A DNA stretch of 64,000 bases from Streptococcus parasanguinis ATCC 15912 (GTDB lineage: Bacteria > Bacillota > Bacilli > Lactobacillales > Streptococcaceae): positions 1,116,001 through 1,180,000 of the forward strand of contig NC_015678.1 of the NCBI RefSeq assembly GCF_000164675.2, in the 5' to 3' direction. Below the pieces are notes generated by a model. The model saw nothing but the letters and a program-made list of their open reading frames with translations. It ran no database searches and was not told the DNA's origin. A program made the position numbers and the translations under genes. Shown in pieces: positions 9,414 through 18,547 of this stretch (its first letter is position 1; every line of letters starts with the position of its first letter).

Positions 9414-9551
9414 GAAACTTTCCGCCGTGAGAAAAGTGCCTGAAACATAATTGTTTCAGGCACTCGGGAGTTTTGAAACTTTAGGTTCAAAACTAAGTCA
9501 TGGAACTTCTTCGAAGTTCGCTGACGTCCGAACTCACTTAAGGAAAGTTTC
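9414..9551. repeat. Multi-hairpin intergenic repeat, compact copy
   Basis: About 138 bp closed by GAAACTTTCC / GGAAAGTTTC, with an inner GTGAG/CTCAC pair and three hairpins: AGTGCCTGAAACA/TGTTTCAGGCACT, AGTTTTGAA/TTCAAAACT and GAACTTC-TTC-GAAGTTC. A second copy with the same ends but different hairpins is at 16490-16921. It fills most of the 338-nt gap between the TetR operon promoter and gatB and lies just downstream of gatB, where it may also end transcription. Confidence 0.75.
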
Positions 9552-9602
9552 TAAGATGTCTCTATCATGAATCCGACAGATACTTCCTAGTAACTGTTCC
9601 TT

Positions 9603-11048
9603 TTATTCACTATCTTTCAACTTAGCCAATTCTTGGGCAAGTAACTTGAGTGCTACTTGTGGGTTGGCTTGGCCTTTGGTTGCTTTCATAAGGAAACCTG
9701 TGAAGGCCTTGTCAGCGTTACGTTTACCTGACTTGAAGTCGGCTACGGCTGCTTCATTGTCTGCAAAGACTTGGTGGATGATTGGGATTAAGACTTCAGG
9801 ATCTGAAATCTGTACCAATCCAGCTTTTTCGACGTATTCACGCGCACCGCCACCATTTTTCGCCAAGTGAACGAAGACTTTCTTGGCAATTTTAGATGAG
9901 ATGGTTCCATCTTCGATGATGGCAATCATTTCAACCAAGTTTTCTGGTGTCAATTGGATTTCTTCCAGCGTTTTGCCTTCTGCATTCAAGAATTGTGCCA
10001 CTTCACCTTGGAGCCAGTTAGACACTTGTTTAGCATCGCCACCAAGAACTACAGCTGCTTCAAAGAAGTCAGAAGTGACTTTCGTCGCTGTCAATTGGTT
10101 GGCATCATAGTCAGACAAGCCAAGCTCTGCAACGTAGCGAGCACGACGGTCTTTTGGAAACTCTGGCAACTCAGTACGCATTTCCTCGATCCACTCATCT
10201 GAGATTTCAAACAATGGTAGGTCTGGTTCTGGGAAGTAACGGTAATCCGCTGCTCCTTCTTTGACACGCATAAGAATCGTGCTCTTGTTAGCTTCATCAT
10301 AACGGCGTGTTTCTTGACGAATGACCCCACCTGAACGCAAGATTTTCGCTTGGCGCTCAACTTCGTATTCAAGACCCTTACGGACGTTTGAGAAAGAGTT
10401 CAAGTTTTTCAACTCCGTCTTGGTACCAAATTCCTCTTGACCGTATGGGCGAAGGGAAATGTTGGCATCGACCCGCATCGATCCTTCTTCCATCTTGACA
10501 TCAGAAATACCAGTGTACTGGATGACTTCTTTCAAAGCTGTCAAATAAGCATAGGCTTCTTCAGGAGAACGCATATCGGCTTCAGAAACGATTTCAATCA
10601 ATGGAACCCCTTGACGGTTAAGGTCTACATAAGAGAATCCATCTGTTCCGTGGGTATTCTTACCGGCATCTTCTTCCAAGTGGGCCCGTTCAATCCCGAT
10701 TTTCTTAGTTGAGCCGTCTTCCAATTGCACTTCAATCCAACCGTTGTAACCGATTGGCTCGTCAAATTGCGAAATTTGGTAGGCCTTTGGATTATCAGGA
10801 TAGAAATAGTTCTTCCGGTCAAAGTGCATATGCTGATGGATATCCATATTCAAGGCCAAAGCAGCCTTGATACCAGCATCCACAACACCCTTGTTCAAGA
10901 CAGGAAGCACCCCTGGGAAAGACCAGTCAATCACATTGGTATTGGCATTTTGCTCGTTCCCAAAGTGGGCAGAGGTTGGTGAGAAAATTTTTGAGTTTGT
11001 ATTCAATTCAACGTGGACTTCAAGTCCGATGACTGTTTCAAAGTTCAT
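9603..11048 (-). CDS. gatB: Aspartyl/glutamyl-tRNA amidotransferase subunit B
   Basis: Subunit B of GatCAB, which converts Glu-tRNA(Gln), and where needed Asp-tRNA(Asn), to the amidated form; 481 aa, full length. It begins with the family's [15 protein letters not shown], contains [16 protein letters not shown] and ends with the YqeY-like C-terminal domain. Its start codon shares one base with the gatA stop (TAATG), and it is the last gene of gatC-gatA-gatB. The downstream gap contains a structured repeat that could serve as terminator. Confidence 0.97.
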   Translation of the reverse strand: MNFETVIGLEVHVELNTNSKIFSPTSAHFGNEQNANTNVIDWSFPGVLPVLNKGVVDAGIKAALALNMDIHQHMHFDRKNYFYPDNPKAYQISQFDEPIGYNGWIEVQLEDGSTKKIGIERAHLEEDAGKNTHGTDGFSYVDLNRQGVPLIEIVSEADMRSPEEAYAYLTALKEVIQYTGISDVKMEEGSMRVDANISLRPYGQEEFGTKTELKNLNSFSNVRKGLEYEVERQAKILRSGGVIRQETRRYDEANKSTILMRVKEGAADYRYFPEPDLPLFEISDEWIEEMRTELPEFPKDRRARYVAELGLSDYDANQLTATKVTSDFFEAAVVLGGDAKQVSNWLQGEVAQFLNAEGKTLEEIQLTPENLVEMIAIIEDGTISSKIAKKVFVHLAKNGGGAREYVEKAGLVQISDPEVLIPIIHQVFADNEAAVADFKSGKRNADKAFTGFLMKATKGQANPQVALKLLAQELAKLKDSE

Positions 11049-12514
11049 TAATTGTCACCTCCGAAAATAAGGGGTTGTTGCTTGTGGTAATCCGTCGTTG
11101 CTTCAAAGGCAGCAGCAGCTTGATAGATGGTTTCTTCAGAATACTTCGGACCAATCAACTGCAAACCAACTGGAAGACCTTGCGCAAAACCTGCAGGAAT
11201 CGAAATCCCTGGAAGACCTGCCAAGTTGACTGGAATAGTCAAGAGGTCCGCCAAGTACATGGCAACCGGGTCATGGTTGAGCGAATCCAAATCAAAGGCT
11301 ACACTTGGAGCTGTTGGACCAAGGATAAGGTCGTAATCCGCAAAGACTTTTTCGAAGTCTTGGATAATAAGGGTACGGACTTGACCAGCTTTCTTGTAGT
11401 AAGCATCGTAGTAACCAGATGACAAACTAAAGGTACCAAGCATGATCCGGCGTTTGACCTCATCACCAAAGCCTTGACTACGAGTGTTCACGTAGATATC
11501 ATCCAAGTTTTTAGCATCTTCCGCACGGAAACCATAGCGAATCCCATCGAAACGTTGCAAGTTTGAAGAAGCTTCAGATGAAGCGATGATGTAATAAACG
11601 GCAACCCCATATTTAGAGTGTGGAAGGCTAACTTCTTCGACAGTTGCTTCCAATTTTTCAAAGTGTTTGGCCGCATTAAGGATGGTTTCTTTGACTTCTG
11701 GGTCGATCCCTTCACCGAGGTATTCCTTTGGAAGGGCAATCTTCATGCCTTTGATGTCTTGACCAATCTTAGAAGTAAAGTCTGCTACGCGCACTGGCGC
11801 TGAAGTTGAATCCTTAGCATCTTCACTGGCAATAACATTGAGCAAGAGGGCATTTTCCTTAACGGTTGGAGCGAAAGGTCCAATTTGGTCGAGTGAGCTA
11901 CCAAAGGCAATGAGACCAAAACGGGAAACCGTTCCATAAGTTGGTTTGAGACCAACAATCCCGTTGAAGGCAGCCGGTTGACGGATAGAACCACCTGTAT
12001 CTGAACCAAGGGACAAACGGACTTGCCCTGAAGCGACAGAAGCTGCTGAACCACTAGAAGATCCACCAGGCACCTTGCTGTGGTCCCAAGCATTCTTGGT
12101 TGGTCCATAGTAAGAAGTTTCTCCAGATCCACCCATGGCAAATTCATCCATGTTGGTCTTCCCGATGACAATCATATCTTTGGCTTTGGCATTGGCAACA
12201 GCTGTCGCATCAAAGATTGGCTCGTAGTTGTAGAGCATTTTTGATGCCGCAGTAGTCAAGATGCCATCTGTTGAGATATTGTCTTTGACAGCGAGTGGAA
12301 TCCCTGACAAGAGGTTATCTGCATCAATTCCCTTTTCATCAATGGCCTTGGCTTGCGCAAGAGCCACTTCTTCTGCCACCGTTACAAAGGCATTGACGGC
12401 TTCTTCACGCGCCTTGATATCGTCAAGCGTCGCTTGTGTCAATTCCGTTGCCGAAATTTCCTTAGAGACAAGGAGGTCGTGCAACTCTTCAATGGTTTTA
12501 TGGTTGAATGACAT
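11048..12514 (-). CDS. gatA: Glutamyl-tRNA(Gln) amidotransferase subunit A
   Basis: Amidase subunit of GatCAB, 488 aa; it hydrolyses glutamine to supply ammonia for tRNA-dependent amidation. The amidase-signature region is present: the catalytic Lys within AVKDN, the GGSSSGSAA serine-rich loop and the [14 protein letters not shown] segment carrying the cis-Ser/Ser pair. It overlaps gatC and gatB by one base at each end (TAATG), giving tight translational coupling and equal stoichiometry. Confidence 0.97.
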   Translation of the reverse strand: MSFNHKTIEELHDLLVSKEISATELTQATLDDIKAREEAVNAFVTVAEEVALAQAKAIDEKGIDADNLLSGIPLAVKDNISTDGILTTAASKMLYNYEPIFDATAVANAKAKDMIVIGKTNMDEFAMGGSGETSYYGPTKNAWDHSKVPGGSSSGSAASVASGQVRLSLGSDTGGSIRQPAAFNGIVGLKPTYGTVSRFGLIAFGSSLDQIGPFAPTVKENALLLNVIASEDAKDSTSAPVRVADFTSKIGQDIKGMKIALPKEYLGEGIDPEVKETILNAAKHFEKLEATVEEVSLPHSKYGVAVYYIIASSEASSNLQRFDGIRYGFRAEDAKNLDDIYVNTRSQGFGDEVKRRIMLGTFSLSSGYYDAYYKKAGQVRTLIIQDFEKVFADYDLILGPTAPSVAFDLDSLNHDPVAMYLADLLTIPVNLAGLPGISIPAGFAQGLPVGLQLIGPKYSEETIYQAAAAFEATTDYHKQQPLIFGGDN

Positions 12515-12816
12515 TAGGCATCTCCTCCATCTTCTAGGATAGCTGGTACCTTGATGTAATAATTGTCTTTTTCCGGTACATTTTTAAACAAGCGGTCACG
12601 GTCAGTCCCTTTTTCAGCAACATCCGGACGCAATACAGTCTTACGATCAGCCATGGTCGTTGTTGGGGCAACACCGGTTGTGTCCACTTCTTCCAACAAT
12701 TCTACCATGTCGACAATCTTCGACAAGGTTGTCGCAAACTCAGCAGTCTCTTCTGGGGAGAATTTCAATTTTGAAAGATTGGCAACGTGGGTTACCTCTT
12801 CTTGCGTAATTTTCAT
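12514..12816 (-). CDS. gatC: Glutamyl-tRNA(Gln) amidotransferase subunit C
   Basis: Small (100 aa) scaffold subunit that wraps the GatA-GatB interface. The N-terminal [17 protein letters not shown] and the later [13 protein letters not shown] and LRPDV segments are typical. It is the first gene of the gat operon and starts with a GGAAGCAAG ribosome region. An extended -10 promoter lies about 45 nt upstream. The preceding pncA-codY operon probably ends at the hairpin near 12905-12941. Confidence 0.95.
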   Translation of the reverse strand: MKITQEEVTHVANLSKLKFSPEETAEFATTLSKIVDMVELLEEVDTTGVAPTTTMADRKTVLRPDVAEKGTDRDRLFKNVPEKDNYYIKVPAILEDGGDA

Positions 12817-12856
12817 CTTGCTTCCTTTCGTGAAATGATAATTTCCAATACCTTCT

Positions 12857-12865
12857 ATTTTATCA
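12857..12865 (-). promoter_or_regulatory. Extended -10 promoter of gatCAB
   Basis: Minus-strand TGATAAAAT without a convincing -35. The position fits a short untranslated leader for gatC. Confidence 0.5.
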
Positions 12866-12904
12866 TAATTTTAGCTTTTCATGTTGCATTAAAATAAGAA
12901 AAAG

Positions 12905-12941
12905 AGATGAGACTAATTGAGAACTGCACTCAACTAATTCC
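12905..12941 (-). terminator. Terminator of the codY-pncA operon
   Basis: Minus strand: ATTAGTTGAG / CTCAATTAGT stem (with G-U pairs) around a 7-nt loop, followed by a pyrimidine- and U-rich run. It lies just after the pncA stop. Confidence 0.6.
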
Positions 12942-12948
12942 ATACTCT

Positions 12949-13521
12949 TTATTTATTTTCACTTAAAGTTTTATCTACCAAGCTTGCCCCTAAGACATGC
13001 TTGAAATGATTCAAGGCAAACTGATGATTTTCATGAGTGAGCGACGCCACTGCAGGTTCCACGACTTCGATCTGATAGCCGAGGTTGTAGGCATCAACCG
13101 CTGTATGGAGGACACAGATATCAGTCAAGACACCTGTCAAAATAACGGTATCTACATGACGTTCTCGAAGGCGGATATCTAGGTCCGTTCCTGAAAAAGC
13201 AGAATAATGACGTTTGTCCATCCAAAAGACGCGTGGATCCGCTTTGTGCTCCCGATAAAAATCTGCCAAAGGGCCGTACAAATCACGTCCGCTGGTCCCA
13301 ATGATATTATGAGGTGGGAAGAGCTTGCTTTCAGGATGAAAAGGATCCTCTACATCATGCGCATCAATGGCAAAAAAGATATAGGCTCCTTGGTCAAAGG
13401 CCAATTGGGTCACCTGAGCAATGGTCTCGGAAATGGCTTGTGCAGGAGCACCTGCCGTAAGCTTACCATCATCTGCTACGAAATCGACAGTGTAGTCAAT
13501 TGAAATCAAGGCTTTGGTCAT
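12949..13521 (-). CDS. pncA: Nicotinamidase (isochorismatase-like cysteine hydrolase)
   Basis: Deamidates nicotinamide to nicotinate for NAD salvage; 190 aa. The catalytic triad expected for streptococcal nicotinamidases is in place at Asp9 (ISIDY), Lys103 (MDKRHYSAF) and Cys136 (LTDICV), with metal ligands in the DAHD segment (Asp53, His55). Its start overlaps the codY stop by one base, so it is co-translated with the global nitrogen regulator, an order conserved in streptococci. It would inherit CodY autoregulation from the promoter upstream of codY. Confidence 0.92.
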   Translation of the reverse strand: MTKALISIDYTVDFVADDGKLTAGAPAQAISETIAQVTQLAFDQGAYIFFAIDAHDVEDPFHPESKLFPPHNIIGTSGRDLYGPLADFYREHKADPRVFWMDKRHYSAFSGTDLDIRLRERHVDTVILTGVLTDICVLHTAVDAYNLGYQIEVVEPAVASLTHENHQFALNHFKHVLGASLVDKTLSENK

Positions 13522-14309
13522 TAGTAATCTCTTTTCTTAATTTCTTCAAAGATATCTGGAATCAACACTTTGAGATAGGTTCCCTTCATTCCAAGAGAAC
13601 GGCTTTCAATAATGCCAGCTGACTCCAATTTCCGAAGTGCATTGACAATCACAGAGCGGGTAATCCCAATACGATCCGCGATGATAGAAGCGGTCAACTG
13701 CCCCTCGTTTCCTTTCAATTCACTAAGGATAGCAGATACGGCCCGCAATTCAGAGTAAGATAAGGTATTGACGGCCATATTCACTGCTGTCCGGCGACGA
13801 ATATTCTTCTCATCTTCCTCGCGTTGGTAGTTCAACATTTGAATTCCTACCACGGTACTAGCAATCTCAACCAAGATCAAATCATCGTCGTCAAACTCTT
13901 TATCATTCCGCCAAATGATCAAAGACCCCAAACGAATCCCAGAAACATGAATGGGCGCAATTGTCGTCAAGCCTTCAGGAAATTCAGACTTGGTCTCTAC
14001 TGGAAAGACTGTCAAATCATGCTCGATGGGAAGGTTTGCTTCTGTATCATAAACTAAGCTTGCTGCCTTGGCATAATCTTCTGGTAATTTTTTATTTTGA
14101 AAGAAAGCTTCTACTCGGTCATTGTTAGTCTTGTAACGCATGAAATAACCAAGAAGGGTTCCCTTGCTATTAATAATACAAGCATTACAATTGATAATAT
14201 CCGCCAATTGTTGGGCAATATCATTGTAAGGCATCTCGACTTGCAACTGCTCATCAGTCCGTTTCAAGATGGATGTAATTTTACGTGTCTTTTCTAATAA
14301 GTTTGCCAT
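13521..14309 (-). CDS. codY: Global nutritional repressor CodY
   Basis: GTP/branched-chain-amino-acid-responsive repressor, 262 aa. An N-terminal GAF domain that binds isoleucine/valine (residues about 1-155) is followed by a linker helix and a winged helix-turn-helix with [16 protein letters not shown] and [14 protein letters not shown]. It represses amino-acid biosynthesis and transport and affects carbon metabolism and virulence in streptococci. The promoter carries a CodY box directly upstream of the -35, so it is autoregulated. Operon with pncA (one-base overlap). Confidence 0.97.
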   Translation of the reverse strand: MANLLEKTRKITSILKRTDEQLQVEMPYNDIAQQLADIINCNACIINSKGTLLGYFMRYKTNNDRVEAFFQNKKLPEDYAKAASLVYDTEANLPIEHDLTVFPVETKSEFPEGLTTIAPIHVSGIRLGSLIIWRNDKEFDDDDLILVEIASTVVGIQMLNYQREEDEKNIRRRTAVNMAVNTLSYSELRAVSAILSELKGNEGQLTASIIADRIGITRSVIVNALRKLESAGIIESRSLGMKGTYLKVLIPDIFEEIKKRDY

Positions 14310-14335
14310 AATAAACCTCGCATATAGTCAGCTAA

Positions 14336-14382
14336 AGTATATCATATAAGTGTGGGAATTTCAATCAAATTATCTGAAAATT
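14336..14382 (-). promoter_or_regulatory. codY promoter with CodY box
   Basis: Minus-strand promoter -35 TTGAAA (14359-14364), 17-nt spacer, -10 TATACT (14336-14341). The 15-mer AATTATCTGAAAATT (14368-14382, plus-strand reading) differs from the CodY consensus AATTTTCWGAAAATT at one position and sits directly upstream of the -35, consistent with autorepression. Confidence 0.85.
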
Positions 14383-14455
14383 ATTTATTTTTCCTACAAT
14401 TATGCGCAATTCAGAAAAATGTCGATTCGATGGCATGGAATTTATAGAATGAATC

Positions 14456-14487
14456 AAAAAAAGATTGAAGACCTTCATCTTCAATCC
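14456..14487 (-). terminator. Terminator after the alanine aminotransferase gene
   Basis: Minus strand: perfect 9-bp stem GATTGAAGA / TCTTCAATC with a 6-nt loop followed by seven T residues, starting 11 nt after the stop codon. Confidence 0.9.
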
Positions 14488-14497
14488 TTCATGATAA

Positions 14498-15712
14498 TTA
14501 GCGTTTGTATTGTTTCAAGAAACGAGTCATTTTTTCTTGAATTTGAGCCAATTCATCCACACGTGGGAGGTAAACGATCCGGAAGTGATCTGGGTCCTTC
14601 CAATTAAAGCCACGGCCATGAACCAAGAGAATTTTTTCTTGTTTCAAGAACTCTAAAACAAATTGTTCATCATCATCCACGCGATACATGTCCCGATCAA
14701 TCTTAGGGAAGATATAGAGACCAGCTTTGGGCTTAACAGCTGAGAGGCCTGGAATATCATTGATAGCTTTGTAAATAAAGTTGCGTTGTTCGTAGATTCG
14801 ACCACCTGGAAGCAAGAGTTCATCCACGGATTGATAGCCTCCAAGAGAGGTTTGCACAACTTGTTGAGCCAAGACATTTGAACAAAGACGCATATTGGAC
14901 AACATGTTCAAACCTTCGATATAGCCCTTCACATGATGTTTTGGTCCGGATAGAACCATCCAACCAACACGGAAACCGGCAATCCGGTGAGATTTTGACA
15001 AGCCATTCATACTCACACAGAAGAGATCAGGCGCTAAACTTGCGATAGCCGTATGTTTTTCACCATCCATGACCAAACGATCGTAAATTTCATCCGCAAA
15101 GATGATCAAGTTATTTTGACGAGCGATCTCTACAATCTCAAGCAGGATCTCATCTGGATAGAGGGCACCTGTTGGGTTATTCGGGTTGATGACAACGATA
15201 GCCTTGGTATTCGAGGTAATTTTCGACTTGATATCCTCGATATCTGGATACCAGTTTGCTTCTTCGTCACAAAGATAGTGAACCGCGTTCCCACCAGCTA
15301 GGCTGACTGCCGCCGTCCAAAGAGGATAGTCTGGCATCGGTACCAATACTTCATCCCCATTGTCCAAAAGCCCTTGCATGGACATGACGATCAGCTCACT
15401 CACCCCATTTCCAAGGTAAATATCATTGATATCGACATTTGGAATTTTCTTCAATTGACAATACTGCATGATGGCCTTACGGGCTGAAAAGATCCCTTTT
15501 GAATCCGAATAACCTTCACTATCACGCGCATTCATGATCAGATCATGGATGACTTCATCTGGAGCTGTAAAGCCAAATTCAGCAGGATTTCCTGTATTCA
15601 AACGAAGAATCTTTTCTCCATTTGCTCGCATGCGCATCGCTTCTTCCAAGACTGGACCACGAATATCGTAAGCGACATGTTCGAGTTTGCTTGATTTATT
15701 ATATTCCTTCAT
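14498..15712 (-). CDS. alaT: Alanine aminotransferase, AlaA/AlaT type
   Basis: PLP-dependent class I/II aminotransferase, 404 aa, interconverting pyruvate/glutamate and alanine/2-oxoglutarate. It is close over its whole length to E. coli AlaA: SSKLEHVAYDIRGPV at the start, LYLGNGVSELI-type cofactor region, NPNNPTG (about 176-182), FADEIYD (Asp207) and the Schiff-base lysine Lys240 in NGLSKSHRIAG. Transcribed alone from its own promoter, back-to-back with the universal stress gene, with a strong terminator. It lies next to codY, a common streptococcal order. Confidence 0.88.
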   Translation of the reverse strand: MKEYNKSSKLEHVAYDIRGPVLEEAMRMRANGEKILRLNTGNPAEFGFTAPDEVIHDLIMNARDSEGYSDSKGIFSARKAIMQYCQLKKIPNVDINDIYLGNGVSELIVMSMQGLLDNGDEVLVPMPDYPLWTAAVSLAGGNAVHYLCDEEANWYPDIEDIKSKITSNTKAIVVINPNNPTGALYPDEILLEIVEIARQNNLIIFADEIYDRLVMDGEKHTAIASLAPDLFCVSMNGLSKSHRIAGFRVGWMVLSGPKHHVKGYIEGLNMLSNMRLCSNVLAQQVVQTSLGGYQSVDELLLPGGRIYEQRNFIYKAINDIPGLSAVKPKAGLYIFPKIDRDMYRVDDDEQFVLEFLKQEKILLVHGRGFNWKDPDHFRIVYLPRVDELAQIQEKMTRFLKQYKR

Positions 15713-15741
15713 TTTCTGCCTCGATTCACGAAATTATCTCT

Positions 15742-15770
15742 ATTATACCACTAGTTCAAATAGAGTACAA
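15742..15770 (-). promoter_or_regulatory. alaT promoter
   Basis: Minus strand -35 TTGTAC (15765-15770), 17-nt spacer, consensus -10 TATAAT (15742-15747), about 30 nt upstream of the start codon. Confidence 0.7.
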
Positions 15771-15824
15771 ACCGAGGACTTTAAAAATCCTGCAAAAATA
15801 TACTAGAAAAAGCGAGACTTTACC

Positions 15825-15853
15825 TTTACATTCTAGCCTAAAAGGGATAAAAT
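15825..15853 (+). promoter_or_regulatory. Promoter of the universal stress protein gene
   Basis: Plus strand -35 TTTACA (15825-15830), 17-nt spacer, -10 TAAAAT (15848-15853), divergent from the alaT promoter. The leader is about 60 nt with an AAGGAGG Shine-Dalgarno near its end. Confidence 0.7.
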
Positions 15854-15921
15854 ATAAGTGTATAAGGAATAGAGTTACCTTCTATTCTATCCATGTTTTC
15901 AAGCTATAAGGAGGTAGGATT

Positions 15922-16374
15922 ATGTCTCAAAAATACGAAAACATTATGGTCGCTGTCGACGGTTCCCATGAAGCAGAATTAGCCTTTGAAAAAGGGGTTA
16001 ATGTTTCTCTTCGCAACGGCTCTAAATTGACTATTGTCCACGTCATCGATACCCGTGCCCTTCAAAGCGTCTCAACTTTTGATGCTGAGGTCTACGAAGA
16101 ATTGCAAGAAGAAGCCAATGAATTGCTCAAAGGCTACAAGGAACGTGCTGAAAAAGTCGGCGTTCAAAATGTTGTGACTGTTGTAGAAATGGGAAATCCA
16201 AAAGTCCTCTTGGCCAATGATATCCCAAGTAAAGAAGGGGTTGACCTTATTATGGTCGGAGCTACCGGACTCAATGCATTCGAACGGTTAATGGTCGGAT
16301 CTTCCTCAGAATATATCCTTCGCCACGCCAAAGTAGACTTACTAGTGGTACGTGATAAGGATAAAACCATGTAA
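15922..16374 (+). CDS. Universal stress protein, UspA family
   Basis: Cytosolic 150-aa protein with one Usp domain: NIMVAVDGSHEAELA at the start, a mid-protein nucleotide-binding DLIMVGATGLNAFERLMVGSSSEYI segment (GxxG followed by GSSSE), and LLVVRD at the end. This G-2x-G-9x-G(S/T) type binds ATP. Members help survival of acid, starvation or oxidative stress; the exact role is unknown. Monocistronic, with the promoter above and a perfect hairpin terminator immediately after the stop. Confidence 0.92.
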   Translation: MSQKYENIMVAVDGSHEAELAFEKGVNVSLRNGSKLTIVHVIDTRALQSVSTFDAEVYEELQEEANELLKGYKERAEKVGVQNVVTVVEMGNPKVLLANDIPSKEGVDLIMVGATGLNAFERLMVGSSSEYILRHAKVDLLVVRDKDKTM

Positions 16375-16379
16375 GCAAC

Positions 16380-16411
16380 AAAAAGTTTGGAACAAAGGTT
16401 CCAAACTTTTT
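16380..16411 (+). terminator. Terminator of the universal stress gene
   Basis: Perfect 14-bp stem AAAAAGTTTGGAAC / GTTCCAAACTTTTT with an AAAG tetraloop and a terminal T-run. Confidence 0.95.
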
Positions 16412-16489
16412 GAATGTAGACAAACTATTGTTTTACATAAAACAGCTAGATGATTTTCAAAAAATGACTTTTATTTTTTGAAGATTAAA

Positions 16490-16921
16490 TACTTTCCGCC
16501 GTGAGAAAAGTGCTAGAAACACTATTGTTTCTAGCACTCGGGAATTTTGAGAGTAAAACAGTTCCGGGAACTGTTTTAGCCTGAGCCCAGAAATTGAAAA
16601 GCGAAGGGGTTCAAAACGAATTGAACACGGGCTGCGGATTGTGTCAAAAGCGTAAAATACATTAGTACTAAATCCAAGACACAGTAGCTGATTGAATTCT
16701 TCTCCCGCCTTTTAGCCCGGAGGAAGAATCCTAATCAGCCTTGTGGGGGCAGGACAACGAAGCAATCCCATACAACAGTGCTTCTGTCCTACTCCCTATT
16801 TTGACTTTATCCGCGAACGCCCTTTGTATGTATCTTAATAAGTCATGGAACTTCCTGGATTGCTGAAATCATCCACTGGATCATTTCACCTAACGTCCGT
16901 ACTCACCTAATGAAAGTTTTT
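16490..16921. repeat. Multi-hairpin intergenic repeat with nested elements
   Basis: Long copy of the element at 9414-9551. Its left end (ACTTTCCGCCGTGAG, then AGTGCTAGAAACA/TGTTTCTAGCACT, a compensated variant of the first hairpin) and right end (AAGTCATGGAACTTC ... ACGTCCGTACTCACCTAATGAAAG) match, but the middle hairpin is replaced by about 260 bp. That insert is a second element bounded by GGGCTGCGGATTGTGTCAAAA and TTTTGACTTTATCCGC...GCCCTTTGTAT, which also occurs inverted at 19553-19740. Its loop in turn holds a BOX-like piece with GACACAGTAGCTGATT, a long stem CTGATT...AATCAG and GGACAACGAAGCA/TGCTTCTGTCC. With the 175-bp repeat next to it, this accounts for nearly all of the 750-nt gap between the stress gene and the HAD gene; I see no gene here. 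Confidence 0.75.
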
Positions 16922-16946
16922 CAGAAGACTTTATCTTCAATCTGAA

Positions 16947-17121
16947 GAGGCTGGGACAAAAGTCCTAGCCTCTCAATTATTTTTGGATTGTCGAGCAAGA
17001 CGCAGTGGTTGAGTGGGCTCTACTACGCTGATTTCATCAGCTTTTACAGCCCTACTCAACTGTGCGGAGGTGGGACGACGAAATCGAATTCTAACGAATT
17101 ACCGATTTCTGTCCTACTCTC
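16947..17121 (+). repeat. 175-bp palindromic repeat, copy 1
   Basis: One of three near-identical 175-bp units in the window (others at 29354-29528 and, inverted, 38680-38854). Three hairpins are visible: GAGGCTGGGAC/GTCCTAGCCTC; a long arm GTTGAGTGGGCT/AGCCCTACTCAAC holding GCTGAT-TTC-ATCAGC; and GTGGGAC...GAAATCG/CGATTTC.GTCC(C/T)AC holding GAATTC/GAATT. It abuts the stop codon of the leftward HAD gene by 3 nt, so it may act as its terminator. Architecture resembles pneumococcal BOX elements. Confidence 0.9.
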
Positions 17122-17124
17122 TTT

Positions 17125-18525
17125 TTAGTTGTCTTTCTTTGCTTCTTTTTGTTTTGCATGTTTTTCGTAGGCCTTCAGCTGGCGATCAAGTTCTTTTTTG
17201 ATGGCTGGTTCTGGAGCGTATTTTTCTTCCCAATCATCTGGCTTCAGAATTTTGTGGGTTACTGGATCAAAGTGCGCCTTTCCATCTGGGAAAATCTTGC
17301 CCATATTGGCCCGGTGAACAATCTCAAAGACCTCTTCAGGATCGACCCCCATTAGAACAAAGCTACCATAAGTCAGATAGAGGGTATCAATCAAGGCATC
17401 AACCTGCCCTACCATGGAGATCTCAGCTGGATGTTTGCTACGAACCTTATCTGCAGCCTTATCCAAAGCTTCGTGAAGAGCTGCTACCGAGCGGTCAAAT
17501 TCTTCCTCATTACGGCTAGCTGCTCGGACAAATTCTACCAACTCCTCTTGCTTGAACATGGTTCGATAAAGGGCTTCTTGAGGCTGCCAGACAACAGGTT
17601 TTTCTTGAGTTTCTCCATCCATCACGCCATGGAAGGTTTTGACCTTATTGAAGTGATCATCCTTAGAAAGAAAGAGTTCTTTCTCTGAGAGAATACCAAA
17701 GTGTTGCAGGGCCTTTTGGATGCCATCCTTGCCATTACTAGTCGTTGTATGCTTGGCAATCGCCTTGACACTGGTCGTTCCATTTCCCATCGCAATGGAC
17801 AAGCCAACACCTGAAAGCATCTCTAAGTCATTATCAGAATCTCCAAAAGCCATCACCTCATCAATGTCAAAGCCAAATTCCTGACCAACGATGCGAATCC
17901 CTTCTAACTTGGAAATCCCCGGGTTGAGGACATCTGCCGCAAAAGGACTGGAACGTGTGAATTTCAGATGTGGAAACTCTTTTTCAATTTTTGCAGTCTC
18001 TTCTGGACTCGATAAGATCAACACTTGGTAGATCGGTTCTTGCGCGAGTGCAAAGAGGGTGTCCTGATCTTGTGGGACGACCTTGCTGACCACTTTGTTA
18101 AATCCACGACTGACTGTACGAGCCATTTTGCGGGGTACAAAGCGACTAGACCAGGTTGAAATAGGACTCATCCCAAAACTCATAATCCGAGAACCAAATA
18201 CCCCATCCTTGCTACCGAGAGCAATTTCCTTACGGTGTTCTCGAGCATAGTCAATTAGTTGGTGCAGACTCTTTTTATCGATTGGGCTGGTAAACAACAC
18301 GCGGTCCTTGGTCAAAATATACTGACCATTATAGGTCACTGCGAAATCAAAACCATAGCGTTCCATAAACGGTTTGACAAAGGCCGGTCCCCGCCCTGTC
18401 GCAAGGCCTACATAGATCCCTTCTTCCTTTAAAGACTGAATGGCTTTTTCTGTTGATTTTAGGACTGCTCGACTATCATTAACCAAGGTTCCATCGATAT
18501 CAAAAAAGACTGCTTTTATTTCCAT
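17125..18525 (-). CDS. HAD-IIB (Cof-type) phosphatase fused to a MazG/PRA-PH-like domain
   Basis: Two-domain protein of 466 aa. Residues 1 to about 275 are a Cof-type HAD hydrolase: DIDGTL with nucleophile Asp9 and Asp11, then GDSDNDLEML carrying the acidic metal ligands, with a C2 cap between. Residues about 300-430 are all-helical and resemble MazG/phosphoribosyl-ATP pyrophosphohydrolase-like proteins (EELVEFVRAASRNEEEFDR, VDALIDTLYLTYGSFVLMGVDPEEVFEIVHRANMGKIF). A highly charged lysine-rich tail follows. The pairing of a phosphatase with an NTP pyrophosphatase fold suggests a nucleotide clean-up role; the substrate is unknown. Divergent from ansA with overlapping promoters. Confidence 0.85.
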   Translation of the reverse strand: MEIKAVFFDIDGTLVNDSRAVLKSTEKAIQSLKEEGIYVGLATGRGPAFVKPFMERYGFDFAVTYNGQYILTKDRVLFTSPIDKKSLHQLIDYAREHRKEIALGSKDGVFGSRIMSFGMSPISTWSSRFVPRKMARTVSRGFNKVVSKVVPQDQDTLFALAQEPIYQVLILSSPEETAKIEKEFPHLKFTRSSPFAADVLNPGISKLEGIRIVGQEFGFDIDEVMAFGDSDNDLEMLSGVGLSIAMGNGTTSVKAIAKHTTTSNGKDGIQKALQHFGILSEKELFLSKDDHFNKVKTFHGVMDGETQEKPVVWQPQEALYRTMFKQEELVEFVRAASRNEEEFDRSVAALHEALDKAADKVRSKHPAEISMVGQVDALIDTLYLTYGSFVLMGVDPEEVFEIVHRANMGKIFPDGKAHFDPVTHKILKPDDWEEKYAPEPAIKKELDRQLKAYEKHAKQKEAKKDN

Positions 18526-18547
18526 GTCTACTGTTTCTTTCTTTTTA

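Noticed and set aside
9414-9551. T-box or other riboswitch
   Set aside because: It lies downstream of gatB, has no T-box sequence, and recurs with exchanged hairpins at 16490-16921, so it is a repeat element.
14409-14423. Second CodY box upstream of codY
   Set aside because: Only one half-site (TTCAGAAAA) matches; about 10 of 15 positions.
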